Shown here: positions 15,201-27,936 of the stretch, piece after piece
Position numbering within the stretch: the first letter of the stretch is position 1
How the letters are laid out: the number at the start of each line of letters is the position of its first letter
Source: Glandiceps talaboti
Lineage: Eukaryota > Hemichordata > Enteropneusta > Spengelidae
DNA: 64,000 bases
NCBI RefSeq assembly: GCF_964340395.1
Contig: NC_135550.1
Coordinates: forward strand, 32,355,676 to 32,419,675
Direction of reading: 5' to 3'
The notes under the pieces: generated by a model
Told to the model about the DNA's origin: nothing
What the model saw: the letters and a program-made list of their open reading frames with translations, nothing else
Databases searched by the model: none
Translations under genes and position numbers: made by a program

Positions 15201-17953
15201 TCGCTTTAATAAAGGTCAAACATTAGCAACGTTGTATATGGCTATTGAAGGATTGTGTTACCATACATGTCTGAGCAAGTACTCTTTGTCTCACGATCAT
15301 ATCGTATTATACTGAAGACATTTAAATCGACTAAAGACTGTGAAACCCCCTTGATGGATTTGTCACTCAAAGGGTAAATGAAGAACGAAAGAGAGTCCTG
15401 GACCGCAGCCAAGACACACAGTGAGGGTTTCCCTTTTCTGTACAGCTGAAAATCAATACGGTAATAATTCGACGAGTCTTCGATGAAAGGAATCGTCTTT
15501 AGATCGATACGTTTTTATGGTGTGGTCTTGAAGGAAACTAAACTGGTTTTGTAACCCGTACAATTGTTGTACAAGAAATAAAAATGTCACTGAAGTATTC
15601 TCTGTATTTCCAAATGACTGCCAATAAAACTAGTAAGGATTAAATGGTGTTCTTCTAAACAAGAGTGAAGCGAAAATCCGGGCTTTCAATATTGACTTAC
15701 GTTGCACCTTTATGTAAACAATCGCATCAAATTCACCTAGTTGTACTTTACAAACACTTAACAAAATGTTATATCTCCGTTACTTTCCTCCCAGTGGTTG
15801 TTAAAATAACAGACAAACAAAGGGCAACAAAACGGGACTATTATTCTCCGTTACGCCATCCCCTAGAAGAATTCTAAACTTTTCCTGGCGCAAACACAAA
15901 CTGCATAGACGGAATTCGAAGAAGGCCGATGTACAAATTTGAAGAACGGCTAAAGCCACCACCTTGGATAAAGCCTACAGTTGATCTTTCAATTATATTT
16001 CCCATTTATAGACTATTTAAGGGGCAATGATGACTGATAATCGTGTTGTATAATAAACATTACACGTAGTCACTAAAACAAACTCAAATTACAGAGTAGC
16101 AGATGACAGAAATACAAACTCACACAAGTCGAATATTCAAACCCCTTTTTGTCCTCATTTTAGACTACAGACAATAATTCAAATACAAATTCTTAAACTC
16201 ATTACTATTTTCACGATCCCTTGGAAACACTTATCTAGGGTTTGTATACAATGAGTTATGGTACACATACAGATATCGCATAATACAATCATATTGTGAT
16301 AAATGTGTACTACATGTTGACGTTGAATTATTAACCTTGATTAGAGTAAGGTAATACGGTGGCGATTTCTGTCTTTCAACTCGTCTTTATAATTTCATGT
16401 CAATTACAGTCGTTGGTTCTATGCAATATGAACCTCTCAATAATACAGTTTCAAAGTGAAAATGGTTTGACGACTAAACAGTGGTTCAGTTGTAAATCAG
16501 TTTGAAAAAATGTATGGCGATTAGCTCTGTAAACTATTTTGATGCATCTTGACATAAGACTACTGTTATTATAGATATGTTATATATGGCGACTAGAAAG
16601 AATAAGGAAAAACTTGCATGTAAGAAAACTTGTCAAAAGGTAGCCACACGCTCTAGTCCTGTAAAATGTCGTACCAAATTATTTTGTGGACGGTCGGTTG
16701 CGCGGCATTTTTTCAACAATTCAGAATTTCATTTGTACTTTGTCACGGTTGCAGTCATCAGTTTCCTGCAATTTTACAGTCTGACATTTGTAATGTTTTA
16801 TTGTTGATTAAAATGCGTGATAATATACCTACAAACGCCTCTTAATAGGTCACAGTTTTATCCTTGTCAAGTCAAAATATCCGATAACTATTCACGTAAA
16901 ACAACGGGAAAAGCTATCATGCGAAGTTCACACCTATGGCCACGAGAGACGGTAATGAAGTTAGCACCTTTCGTCGCTGTATAAGTATGTTTAGTTAAAT
17001 ATTTCAGACGTAAAGCTTTTGCATTGAATCGGTGTATTTCGTGGTCTGGAGGAAATTCACAACGTTGCGTTGTTCTCTTGTGTCTCACTTTCACCCAAAA
17101 GTATACACTAATAATACAGTTAGCAAACCAAACTCACCTGTTCGACAAAGCTTCGTGGTGGTGTTGGTATACACGGCCTCTAGTCCTCAGGGATATAATT
17201 TTGCCATATGAATATACAACAAACGCTATACACACATAATAGTTAGTAATATGGTCCTTTGGTTTTCACGCTCACAGAGTGTCTCTATACCCAAATTTGT
17301 TAGTGCTAAAGACAACGGCATTCATTTCTCACACCCTCACAGATATACGGATACAACGTTCAGATATGTTTCGTGGAGTGGTCGGGGTTGCATTTCTAAA
17401 GACCCCCTAACACAATAGCTATAGACTCTTGGCAACATGGCGATATATGGTAAAGTGTTACTATTTTAGGTATCAAAAATTGAAGAAAAAATGGTTACAA
17501 ATATCATGAATAATGGAAACGAATCAATGAGACACGTAACACAAGAAGAACCATGAACATGAGATACGCAATTGTAAGAAACATGCACTACTGGCGCTGC
17601 AATATTGTTTTGTCTGATGTGGCTGACAACAGGTTTACATGTTCTTGCCCAAAGAAAGAAAGTGGAGTAATTATTGTGTTTTAACACGTCTAAATCTATT
17701 TTATTGAGTACGTGAATAAATACACATCGCAGTGCAACATTGACAAACATGTAATATCACAAAAACGGACTCATTTGGACTCATTTGGAGTTATTACACT
17801 TGAATATATCCAGTTCTCAAAATCAAAGAATCATTGAACATAAAGAGCAAAATTCAAATAAGTGAAATATAAAATAAAAGACCACTCTTCAGAGCTCCAA
17901 CCTATACAGTGTATAGAGTAGTGAGAGTCGGTATTTTGAAAATGCTATTTTTT
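12263..17953. other. Gene-free stretch downstream of SDR1
   Basis: No gene supported. It contains short open frames (for example one at 12972-13157 with a hydrophobic start) without convincing partner exons. The first few hundred bases left of 17954 should hold the 3' untranslated region of SDR1 (minus strand); I did not find a clean AATAAA there. Confidence 0.45.
13353..13472. repeat. ~56-bp imperfect tandem duplication
   Basis: Two copies ending CTAACCTGCTAATTAGCCGA separated by a few bases. Both carry the short palindrome CTAATTAG. Confidence 0.92.
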
Positions 17954-20900
17954 TCAGTCCAACTTTGGTGGCGGTATAGCCTTAAATCCTTTGCCAGGAA
18001 ATATGGCATTGGCCGTCCCCACAGAAGTGGCGTCTTCGAGTAGGTGCATCACTGTTGATGTAATCTCTGGCAACCTTCATAGAGAGAATTATATTTTATT
18101 GTTATTACCAAGCACTCAAACTACAATTAAGATAGAATATAACTTTTTTCATCACATACATACACAAAACGATCCTCCCACTCCACATCGTCGCTGCCGC
18201 CGCTACCGCCGCCGCCGCCGCCACCACCACCACCACCACCACCACCACCACCACCACCACCACCACCACCACCACCACCACCACCACCCCCACCACCAAC
18301 GATAACAACATTAATAAAAACAACTACAACAACAATGTCGATAACAACAACAAAAACAACAACGCGATTATAACAACATCACCAATTGTAGGTGATATAT
18401 GTCCTATAGATTTACTGGCAATTTGTGTGAGAAAATGTTATAGACTAAACTGGATGTCAACAATGTCCATTTTGTAGCAAGTCTTACGATCTATCATCTA
18501 CAAACTTACTTGACTAAAGGGACAGCGTCAACAGCCTTGGTATAATCCTCGGTATATCTAGTGCCGTGTTCCATTCCAAGCGGCATGAATGTTGTCTCTA
18601 CAGCCATTGGACAGATAGCTACAACACGAATTCCATTATCCTGTATTGCTGGTTCGAACTTGGAAAACAATAAATTAAAGCACTGAGAACATATACACCA
18701 GATTGTCACGCTATGAAAACTGTCTATTGCAATGAGATGATGTTATAGAGTCATTCTCAGACGCAAATTTAAATTGCTCTAAAGAGCGCCCGCACTCGAT
18801 CAAGTACATGCACCAGAGTTTATGCATCTCTCACCAACGCCTATGCCTGATTTACGTTAGCTGGGTGATACACTTGAGTATGACAGAGACAGAATAATGT
18901 ACCAAGTCCAAATGTATTTTGCTGTAATTGTACTAGGTTTGTTACTACTTGTCATAACGGATTTTCAAAGTCTTAATTGTGTGGTGAAGTTACAATGAAT
19001 ATCAGTATTTCTACATTTTACTTTAGTAATATTCTGAAATCATGAAGTCTGAACAATTTCTTGTTTTACTCATGATGCAAATTTGAGACTACTCACTGCT
19101 ACAGCCCTGGTGAATCCAAGGACACCGTGTTTACTTGCAGTATAGACTGGTGCGTATTGTCTTGGCATTAAACCTACATAACATAACATAACATAACATA
19201 ACATCACATCACATCACATCACATCACATCACAACATCATATCACATCACATCACATCACATCACATCACATAACAACATCAGATCAGATCAGATCAGAT
19301 CAGATCAGATCACATCACATCACATCACATCACATCATCACATCACATCGCATCACATCACATCATCACATCACATCACATCACATAACAACATCAGATC
19401 AGATCAGATCAGATCAGATCAGATCAGATCACATCACATCATCACATCACATCACATCACATAACAACATCATATCACATCAGATCATATCACATCACAT
19501 CACATCATCACATCACAACATCACATCACATCACATCACATCACATCACATCATCACATCATCACATCACAACACAATACACATGTTTTCGTGGACATTG
19601 ACATACAAGTATTTACAAGAAGAACTAGTTAACATGTTGGCAGTACAGAGACAAGTATTACATGTCATTTGATATTTAAAGAACAATTTAATGGCCTCTT
19701 TTATAGACAGTAATTCTCATTCAAAGTCAAATTTCAAGTTCCCCTGGCATAGCATGTACATATTAAGGCCATGAAACTGTTCTTATCAACCCATACATGT
19801 CTCAGCACTTCGAATGCTGTGCCAAGTGTTATTAATCCAATTCATTTGTTTATTTTCCCTATTTGTAACAAGTTCCGATTGTGAATGTTTGTCTGTCACT
19901 GGTTGTAAAATGAGAATTTGACCCGCTCTACAGAATATGTTGGTCACATGTTGACACTCGAAACAGTTTTGCAGGGTATGTCTAATACAACACATTTCTG
20001 AATTGTTCATATCATAAAGCCTAAAAGGAAACCACTACCTATGAATAGATGTAGTCAATGGCAACAACTCACAAAACAAACTTTTGATTGTTAAAGGACA
20101 CTTTTGATATAAATCTCTAGCTAGTTTGTTGAAAACTTCTTCTAGAATCTGCAGAGTAATGTTGCCCATCCATACTAAAATGGCACCCATAACCAAAGTT
20201 TAATGTAAAAGCACATAACACTGACCGACGATTGATGAACTATTGATGACCACGCCCCCTTTGCCACCATTTTGAGTACCCATGTATTTGACAGCAAGGT
20301 ACGTTCCTTCAATTACAGCATTCTGGAAATAAGATATACGACAATGACCATAATCACGCTGGTAAAATCCGTTATTAAAAAAGGTTATAGGTATTTTACA
20401 GGGGTTATAACCCCATCCGTTCTGTCTTAGTATATCTGTCGTAGTACGTACATGTTACAACCCCCACCCTTTCTATGCAATACTATAGTACTGCATACAT
20501 ATTACAACCCCCACCCTTTCTATGCACTACTATAGTACTGCATACATATTACAACCCCCACCCTTTCTATGCACTACTATAGTACTGCATACATATTACA
20601 ACCCCCACCCTTTCTATGCAATACTATAGTACTACATACATATTACAACCCCCACCCTTTCTATGCAATACTATAGTACTACATACATATTACTATAATA
20701 TTTGTCACTAATAAATTTATGGTCTGGTTACACTGATATTTAGAACTGCCAATATTTTAAAAATTGTACAACATGAAATAGGTGAAGAAATGCCGAATGT
20801 AAAAAAATCCTGACAGAATATTTTGCTTATATACGTTATTCCATAATAATCTCTTATAATAATAACTTTTAGTTCATTCGATAATCATAATCCAACCTAC

Positions 20901-23126
20901 CAGATTTATTGACAACATTAGCTGCCATTTGAGTTCATTCAGAATACCAGCATTATTACAGACTATGTCCAAATGACCAAATTTGTCCACGCAGCCCTTG
21001 AATGTAGCTAGAAATAACAATACAAGACAATACCTGTCAGTTCTTCTTCTGTATCATTCTACTTTATCTGTACTAATTCCCGAATTCCAAGAACTGGCAA
21101 CTGTAGATTCCAAGCCGAACACTCCATTTCAAGTATAATACTTCACAATTTGACAATGTCGTCAAAAGTGTACAATCATAAAAACCCAATCCACAATTTG
21201 ACAATGTCGTCAAAAGTGTACAATCATAAAAACCCAACCCTTTAATCAACATCGTTATAAATGCGAAATAAATAACTTGGCGGTGCGTCTTGGACGGTGT
21301 GTGAATGGCTAAATTTTTGAGGAATGATTTGAATGAAGACTGTGCCCTAGTCATCACAGTTGGGCACCTGGTATGATAGAGGTTACTATGAATGCTCTAA
21401 TCTTAAGTACATTACTGAGGCTGCAATGGATTGAGTGTTCTCCAGGGAGTTGAGGAAGTATAAAGTCATTGTGCCGTTATAAGTCCATGTTAGGGATAAC
21501 AACTGTAATAATCAAATTGAGCACACAATGAAAAAACACTCTATAAAAACTGACTTTGTTGATATATCAAGCTATCATTATTACATTTATAAATGTATTG
21601 TGTATTAGTAAAACGCACTGAGCTGAGGGCATCAATAGTAAACAAATCACACTTATTGCCAGGAACAAAATATTTGCCAACATTAGTCCATCCCTAGAGA
21701 TTCTACAAGAGATGAATAATGGTTACAATCACGTGACAAAATGTACCTTCCAGCTTTTCCTTAGAAGTGACGTCACATTTATGAAATACTGCTTTATCGG
21801 CCCCATACTGACTGCGCAGGTTTTCAAGTGTCTCTTGTCCAAGCTTTTCGTTGACATCAACGAGATAAACACCCTGTTAAAACGAAGGATAGCGAGGTTA
21901 TAGGTTAGTAGTCCCACACGACCTCTAACCCCGGCCTCTAGCATCGTCAGTATTCAACATACACATAGCAAGAGATAAAGACGTAAATGTAATATATGGA
22001 ATAACCCAGTTATTGATAACGGAGGGCTAGATATATTGTCCAATCACAACTAGTCTTGGCTGGCAGACAATATTTGCTTAACTTGCCGAAAATACGACAT
22101 AACTTGTGCACATGGTGACATATAGAAGTGTTTACACCATACCCATATTTGTCACTATCAGTTTACGTATCACATATTCACAGACACATACATACACATG
22201 TTATAGGGGCTACCATGACACGTCTTCGTGATTTATACTGTAAAAATGAATCATTTGTTGAATGAAAAATGAAGTTAAGCCTATTTTGTCCCCTCCCCCT
22301 TTCTAACCTTTCTGTTCCCCTCTCTTTCCCCCTCCTCCTCTTTTCAACCATGTTATATCCCTCACACTTTAACAGATATCCTTCCTCTTTCGCGTCCTAT
22401 TATTTTTCGACAATATTACCGTTGTTACGTGTAATATTATAATTCGTTGTCACAATCTTTACTATACATTATATAGCTAAGTAATATATATAGAAATCTG
22501 ACTAACGTTATCCACACAGCTTACGGCATCAAGTTAAAAAGTTAAACATATGACACTTCAACGTCGTAAAACACCTGGCCCCTTTGGGGCACTTCTTGAA
22601 CAATTCCAACACACTTCTTTTTTGATAAAGCGGAAAACACGATTTCTGCATCGTCGTAAACCAGCCTCTTTTACGGCACCGTCCAAGACGCTCCGCCACA
22701 GAACTCTGGGTTGCGAGAACGGATTTCTGATTCGCGAAATTGGTGAACGTTGGGCATAGCAAATTTTTCGTATTTACTCTAAACTTTATACATAAAACTA
22801 ATGATATGGTAACGTTTTAGTAATTCTAATGGATTACACATTAATTATTTGATGACATCAGAATACGTACTTCTGACACGTATGCATGATACTCACTACT
22901 GTTGCATATGGAATAACTTTAAGATAAATGCAGAACATTACTTGAGATACACAATCATTGGTTTGACTTCAAGCAATAAAGGCCTGTAGGGTATAAAACC
23001 ATCCCTAGATAGCTAAAAGTTTCATTTTCCCACCTTTGCTCCGTTTTTCAGGAACTCTTCTGCCATCGCCTTTCCAATACCGTCAGCAGCCCCGGTAATT
23101 AATGCTACTTTGCCTGTTAAACTCAT
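17954..23126 (-). CDS. SDR1: 15-hydroxyprostaglandin-dehydrogenase-like short-chain dehydrogenase, 7 exons, 256 aa
   Basis: Coding exons on the minus strand, in order: 23126-23034, 21873-21747, 21007-20901, 20322-20226, 19173-19097, 18658-18510, 18074-17954. All junctions are GT/AG and frames join to 256 codons, close to the roughly 266 of human 15-PGDH. Exon 1 has the Rossmann start with TGAADGIG (residues 11-18). Exon 2 has the beta-2 acidic residue (VYLVDVN) that favours NAD over NADP. Exon 3 has NNAG and the LSINL helix Asn, exon 4 INSSS with the catalytic Ser, exon 5 YTASK with the catalytic Tyr/Lys. The full Asn-Ser-Tyr-Lys set is therefore present. The C-terminus ends IPPPKLD. The start ATG gives the usual short [12 protein letters not shown] beginning. 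From the family, it oxidises hydroxyl groups of prostaglandin-like lipids in the cytosol; the real substrate is unknown. The last acceptor was chosen at 18075 because only it keeps the conserved C-terminal frame. Confidence 0.92.
18191..18370. repeat. (CCG)n(CAC)n(ACA)n compound repeat in SDR1 intron 6
   Basis: Short CCG run, then about 29 CAC triplets to 18290, then an ACA/AAC-rich tail. Poly-His and poly-Val open frames here are artefacts. Confidence 0.95.
19174..19576. repeat. 5-bp satellite (CATAA / CATCA / CAGAT) abutting an SDR1 splice acceptor
   Basis: About 400 bp of pentamers: CATAA, then CATCA, with two internal blocks of CAGAT (about 19281-19310 and 19394-19430). In SDR1 orientation the array runs into the 3' splice site of exon 5 (acceptor AG at 19175-19174), so this intron lacks an ordinary pyrimidine tract and ends in TTATG repeats followed by TAG. 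Confidence 0.95.
20456..20690. repeat. 47-bp minisatellite, five copies, SDR1 intron 3
   Basis: Unit containing ACAACCCCCACCCTTTCTAT and an ACTATAGTACT palindrome, five tandem copies with one to three differences. It lies between exons 3 and 4 of SDR1. Confidence 0.95.
21144..21238. repeat. 48-bp tandem duplication in SDR1 intron 2
   Basis: Two near-identical copies starting CACAATTTGACAATGTCGTC. They produce a repeated peptide in an open frame that is not an exon. Confidence 0.95.
22549..22760. other. CpG-bearing segment open on both strands, SDR1 intron 1
   Basis: About 210 bp, visibly richer in CpG than its surroundings, with open frames of 69 and 77 codons on opposite strands, the palindrome GGCCCCTTTGGGGC and short internal inverted repeats (GTCGTAAACC / GCCGTAAAAG type). 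I do not recognise it. It could be a short inserted element or the remnant of an exon; there is no convincing splice-site pair. Confidence 0.35.
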
Positions 23127-23382
23127 GACTGAATGTTTACATCAGATACTCTGGATTTGACGAACGAGGTTGTTACAAAGTGGGAATGCGCAAGCTAGCC
23201 ACTATGGTCAACCCTATGGCCGGTATATCGTGACCGAGGACTAGTTGGACTTTGATATTTCAATGACACGACGATCCTACTGCTAATGACCCAATCTCTC
23301 ATTGGTGTAATTCCCAAAAATGACTTTTGAACTTCAACAAGAGACTCTACATTAGGCTTGGGTCAGAATTTACGGCAGGCGG

Positions 23383-23565
23383 GGGGGGGGGGGGGCTGGG
23401 GAGAAATGGGGGGGGGGACCATGAAAAAAAAGAGAATTCAAAGGGGCTGCGAAAATTCTGATGGTCTGAAAGGGGGGGGGGGGGCGAAATATTTTTCTCA
23501 TGGTTTGAACCAAATTAAACCTCAGGAGTGGTCGTTTACCGAGTAAATTTAAATATTTCTCGCGG

Positions 23566-23648
<83 letters not shown>

Positions 23649-23687
23649 GTCTGTCTCTCTGTCTCTCGCCGTGTCTCTCTGTCTCTC

Positions 23688-23735
<48 letters not shown>
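23383..23735. repeat. poly-G tracts, (CTGT)n and (CT)n
   Basis: Several G runs of 8-14 bases between 23383 and 23484, then about 75 bp of CTGT from 23568 and a CT/CTGT mixture to 23735, upstream of the SDR1 start codon. A short phrase (CCTCAGGAG..GTCGTTTACC) appears on both sides of the array (about 23519 and 23759), suggesting the array grew inside a small dispersed repeat; a related G-rich phrase recurs at about 24200-24270. Confidence 0.9.
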
Positions 23736-24345
23736 TGGAGACTTTTTTGAACATTCAAACCTCAGGAGCAGTCGTTTACCTTGTACTTTGCAATTGTACA
23801 CTTCATTTAATTTGCCTATCATACATTTTAACAATGAGGCAGTCAATAGCCGAGCGAATATGTGTGTCTGCCAAAATATAGGTAATATAGACATACATAA
23901 CATTTGTATTGACTCGAGTAAAATTGGGGTATTGAAGACATTTTTCAAGTAGTCTATGGCTTTCGATAATGTGTATGGTTTGAAATTTTATGCCATTAAA
24001 TGGCCTCCTACATGTCCTTATTTTTTTGAAAAAGGTGGTTACCCTCCCCACTAGCTATCATGAGGGTGCTGATTCTGCCCAGAATCAAAATTTAAAGAGA
24101 AAACTCTGCTAACTATTAAGTATCTCCAAGTATAGGTTATAGCCCAATGTGATACCTTTTTCGCCCACATATATTTATAAAGAAATCATTATAATATGTG
24201 TGGCCGGGAGGGGGGAAACTACGAAAATTCTTGGGTTCATGATTATTTCGAGGGAGGTGGGGCTAAAATCTTTTTGACAAAATAATTTCTCCCAAACCCC
24301 TCCCCCCTCCCCGTCGTAAATTCTTATCCTAGCCGTTTTATTATG

Positions 24346-24594
24346 TAGACTGTCGACAGTCGTTCGTGCTTTTTTTGCTAAAACTAAAGTCGTCACCTCA
24401 CTCCGATCCGGAGCAATACTATAACCGCGAACTGATAGCCGAGTGCCAGAGGCACGCACAGTTCGTGCCTTCGGCAATCTTCGGCAGTCGCAGTTCCTAT
24501 CAGTACGCATTAGCATTCAGTGCTACGGAGCGAGGCGACGACTTTGTTTTAGATGAAACGTAGCAAAAAGGCACGAACGACTGTCGACAGTCTA
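24346..24594. mobile_element. Foldback MITE with TA target duplication
   Basis: The left end GACTGTCGACAGTCGTTCGT and the right end ACGAACGACTGTCGACAGTC are inverted repeats flanked on both sides by TA. Pairing continues inward (AAAGTCGTCACCTCACTCCG against CGGAGCGAGGCGACGACTTT), so over half of the 245-bp body is palindromic. The outermost 14 bp are themselves a perfect palindrome (GACTGTCGACAGTC). There is no room for a transposase, so it is non-autonomous. TA duplication fits the Tc1/mariner group, but the ends are not ones I recognise. It sits between the SDR1 start and the first WAP/Kazal gene. Confidence 0.85.
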
Positions 24595-25458
24595 GTTATA
24601 TGCAGCGATATATTCAGTCACTCTGATGGCGTAGTTATATGATTGCACTCAAAGTAATATATTACAGAGAAAACACAGGACGAACAAACGGAGAGGGGGG
24701 AGAGGGTTAGTTAACTTAATTAAATAAATTAATACATGGGATTGGAAATAATTACAATTGATAAAGAATAATGTAACAATATCTTGAACAGAAATATCCG
24801 TCTGTAATGAAAGGACTAAGCACAGAATCCTAACTTAATCACAGAAAAAAACCAAACTAATCCCTACCCAGATGAAAAACCAGTTGCATGACTTACAGTA
24901 ACGTAATAATTACAAAGCTAATGATTCCCATTTATGCTCCAGGGCTCCTCTGCGAGGAAATTTAATTTCCATATCCTTAACACTTTTGAGATACTAGTAA
25001 CTAATAAATGATCCAAAATTGGAGTCTGGACGCCTTTCAATTAACCGAGCTTTATACAAAAAATTTGCCCAAGATGATAAGGTGATTGACTAAATTGAAT
25101 ATTTTGTCACAAATGCCAAACTTACCAAAAATAACATCTGACATAGACAGATTAAGGAGTAAAATAAACTTGTCCCAAAATCAAAACGTAATTCGTGATT
25201 CTTGTAAATCAAAAAGGGAGTTACTAAGTAATAACACATATTGGATGAAACTAGCAAACAGGAGTTACTCAGTAACTGAAGTCTGATCGGAAGTGACGTG
25301 TAATCAGTGCACAAAAATATTCGGTACCCGGGTGTACAAGGACACCTCCAAGCTATACAATAACATACAAACGAACCCATCGGCATCTTATGAAGAAGGT
25401 TTTGGTACATGTATAATACTGCGTTGATTACAACTTGAGAAGACTATAGCATCCAGAC
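24595..25458. other. Intergenic, upstream of WAP/Kazal gene 1
   Basis: No exon or element seen. It should hold the promoter of the plus-strand gene starting at 25459; no obvious TATA box at a convincing distance was identified. Confidence 0.4.
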
Positions 25459-27728
25459 ATGAATAGCGTGACGAAAGTTGTCATATGCAGTACCTTATTT
25501 GTAGCTGTAGCCAGCCAAGGTAAAGTATCAACAACGTGTTTAACATTGTGATTAGTCAATAAGTTATATATGAATGAATGAATGAATGATTGATTGATTG
25601 ACTGACTGACAATCTTGTCTTGTCACTGTAAAACTTCCCTCTTATTCGTAGTTGGAATTTAGTTTTCTTTGACAATAATTATCGATGTTCGTCAGTAAAA
25701 ATCTCTCCTATTCAAAAATAATACAGGTGACGTTACTTCTACACCAAACACGCATACTATGTGCTCGTTTACTAGGGACTAGACGAAATATTCGAAATGA
25801 TTGTTGTGTGCACACCTCACTCGGTGCTCTGCTAATGGTTAACTGGAGCGCCATCATCGATGAATCTTTCAGTCAAGTTCCAGGGCTTACTGGGGTATAC
25901 TGTAAACATACAGTCAGGGATGGAATTCCGAAACAGTATATATACACTCAAGTTTATTCATGTGGCAACATTTCCTTGGTTAATTTTATTAACCAGTGAG
26001 TAGTTGAATACATGTAAACATTGGATACATGTACATGGTATACACACTGTGTGTAAACGTGCAAATACTGCCAGTAATTTCTATTCTTCATATTGTAGGG
26101 CTTAGTAACAGTTCGATTGTCTTTATTTGAATTTGTCATGTGACTATGGCAGAACTATGGTACATCTTGTTTGGATATTTATGGCTATAAATTACATGTG
26201 TACAACATTGTGACTATTTTCGATGTCCCCCTGCACTCTTGGGTCATGCTAACACATGCAGGAAACATACTAATACTACAAGCACTAAGTAGGATGTACA
26301 CTCATCTGGGTTTATTGCATTCTATACACAAGACTGATTCGTCTACGTCACCGTTGGTGCTTCTGTTAACCATAAATGAAACACCAATGAATGACAGGAG
26401 TCACGTGAACACAACGAGAAATAGTTCAGTTAATGCAAAATACAATATTTTTATCATTCTCTCCCGATATTGGAATTCCATAGTCTCATAAGATCAGTTT
26501 TAGTAGATCCAATATCCTGATCGTGGTAATTAGAAGAACTTACTCCATATTCAAAACCAAACCAGACAGAAGTAATGATTTCAATTTTTTTACCACGATT
26601 TCTAGATTAGCTGTTATCACTCTAGTTGGACTTTGAATGTAAAATTGCTCTCTAGATCTCAATCTTTGTCCTTTTAGAATATAAATTTATACTTTTGTTT
26701 CGTCGTTTGACAGGTGGCGGCAAATGGGGACATTGTCCACTCATTGTACCAGAGCTAGTTGGAACTTGTAAGCGAGAATGTTACAATGATTACGTTTGTG
26801 AAGGGACGGAGAAATGTTGTACGAATGAATGTGCCGGTTCGCATTGTGTTGAAGCAGAACTTCAAGGTACTTTACAATGTAATATAGTACATGCCAGTTC
26901 ACACAAATATGTTACGAATAGTGTTCTAATTATTTTACCTTTAAATAGTTCTTACAATTTTCTGTTGTTAACAAAGCAACTACAACCCCCACCTACCTAT
27001 TAAATTCTGCTACTTTTTCTCTCCAGAGCCATGTAAAACTCACCAATGTCGTCATGAAGGAGAAACCTGTATCAATTTAGGAACACACTCAGTATGCACG
27101 TGTGTCACTATGTGTCCGGACACGTACGACCCAGTCTGTGCCTATGCATTCGGTCAACCAGCACGTCAATACGATAATAGATGTTACATGACAATGAAGG
27201 CATGTCAACTAAGACAGACTTTAACTGTGATCAGTTGTAAATCGATGAAAATTCAAGGAGGTCAGTGAACAACGATGTAGAGTTATCGATGTTCGACGAC
27301 ACACATTGTTAGATGTTATCCCTTCGTTAGTATTTTTATGAAGTTGGTGATGATTGTTGGATAATATCATTGAAAGACTCCGTCAAGTAAATCGATTTCA
27401 ATCTTAAGATTAAACTGGTTATTGAAAGTCTTTGACCCAGACCTGTGATTGGCCTTTCATGTTTTATATACAAGAATACAACACAATACTCTATTTAACA
27501 TATTTGTATCGTCATTCTCATATTTTTTTTTCAAATAAAATAACCAAGTTAACGACACTTTCTGTTTTTTTCAAAATACACGCGATAAAAAATAAGCTTA
27601 CTTGACGACGTTTAGGTTTACCTTTTTCTAAAAAGTCGCTCCGGCTCGTCTGTCCTTTTCTGCTTTCTCCTGTTTGTGCCTCGGTCTACCTAGGCTTACC
27701 CGTCTGTCTGTCTGTCTGTCTGTCTGTC

Positions 27729-27793
<65 letters not shown>

Positions 27794-27936
27794 ATGTCTG
27801 TCTGTCTGCGTGAACCATATAAAACTGATATCATTATTTTTCATTTTTTCCAGCGTCAGGATCTGTACCTGAAGCAAAACTTTTCATGGTGATTGTTACG
27901 TCGTGCCTGATAGTAATAGCACAGTATTATTTTTAA
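25459..27936 (+). CDS. WAP-Kazal 1: secreted WAP + follistatin/Kazal protein with GPI-type tail, 4 exons, 176 aa
   Basis: Exons 25459-25519, 26714-26866, 27027-27260, 27854-27936; all introns are phase 1 with GT/AG ends. Residues 1-20 are a signal peptide (MNSVTKVVICSTLFVAVASQ). Exon 2 (residues 21-72) holds a complete eight-cysteine WAP four-disulphide core: the spacing from C28 includes the diagnostic KCC pair and the final C65. Exon 3 (72-149) has a short follistatin-like CxC stretch (VCTC) and a Kazal-type fold (CPDTYDPVC, then YDNRCYM). Exon 4 encodes small residues (GASGS) followed by an uninterrupted hydrophobic end (LFMVIVTSCLIVIAQYYF), which fits a GPI-anchor signal or a tail anchor. 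The family is known for serine-protease inhibition; the target is unknown. It is a paralogue of the gene at 30586. The start codon is chosen because it gives the signal peptide directly before a perfect donor. Confidence 0.88.
25564..25610. repeat. (ATGA)n(ATTG)n(ACTG)n short compound repeat
   Basis: Three successive tetranucleotide blocks in intron 1 of WAP-Kazal 1. Confidence 0.85.
27703..27808. repeat. (CTGT)n microsatellite in WAP-Kazal 1 intron 3
   Basis: About 105 bp, 45 bp upstream of the exon 4 acceptor. It adds pyrimidine-rich sequence near that acceptor; the open frames over it are artefacts. Confidence 0.95.

Noticed and set aside
23370-23948. 192-codon minus-strand open frame with Arg-Glu and Thr-Asp-Arg-Gln repeats
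   Set aside because: Produced by CTGT and CT microsatellites and G runs; no conserved sequence outside the repeats.
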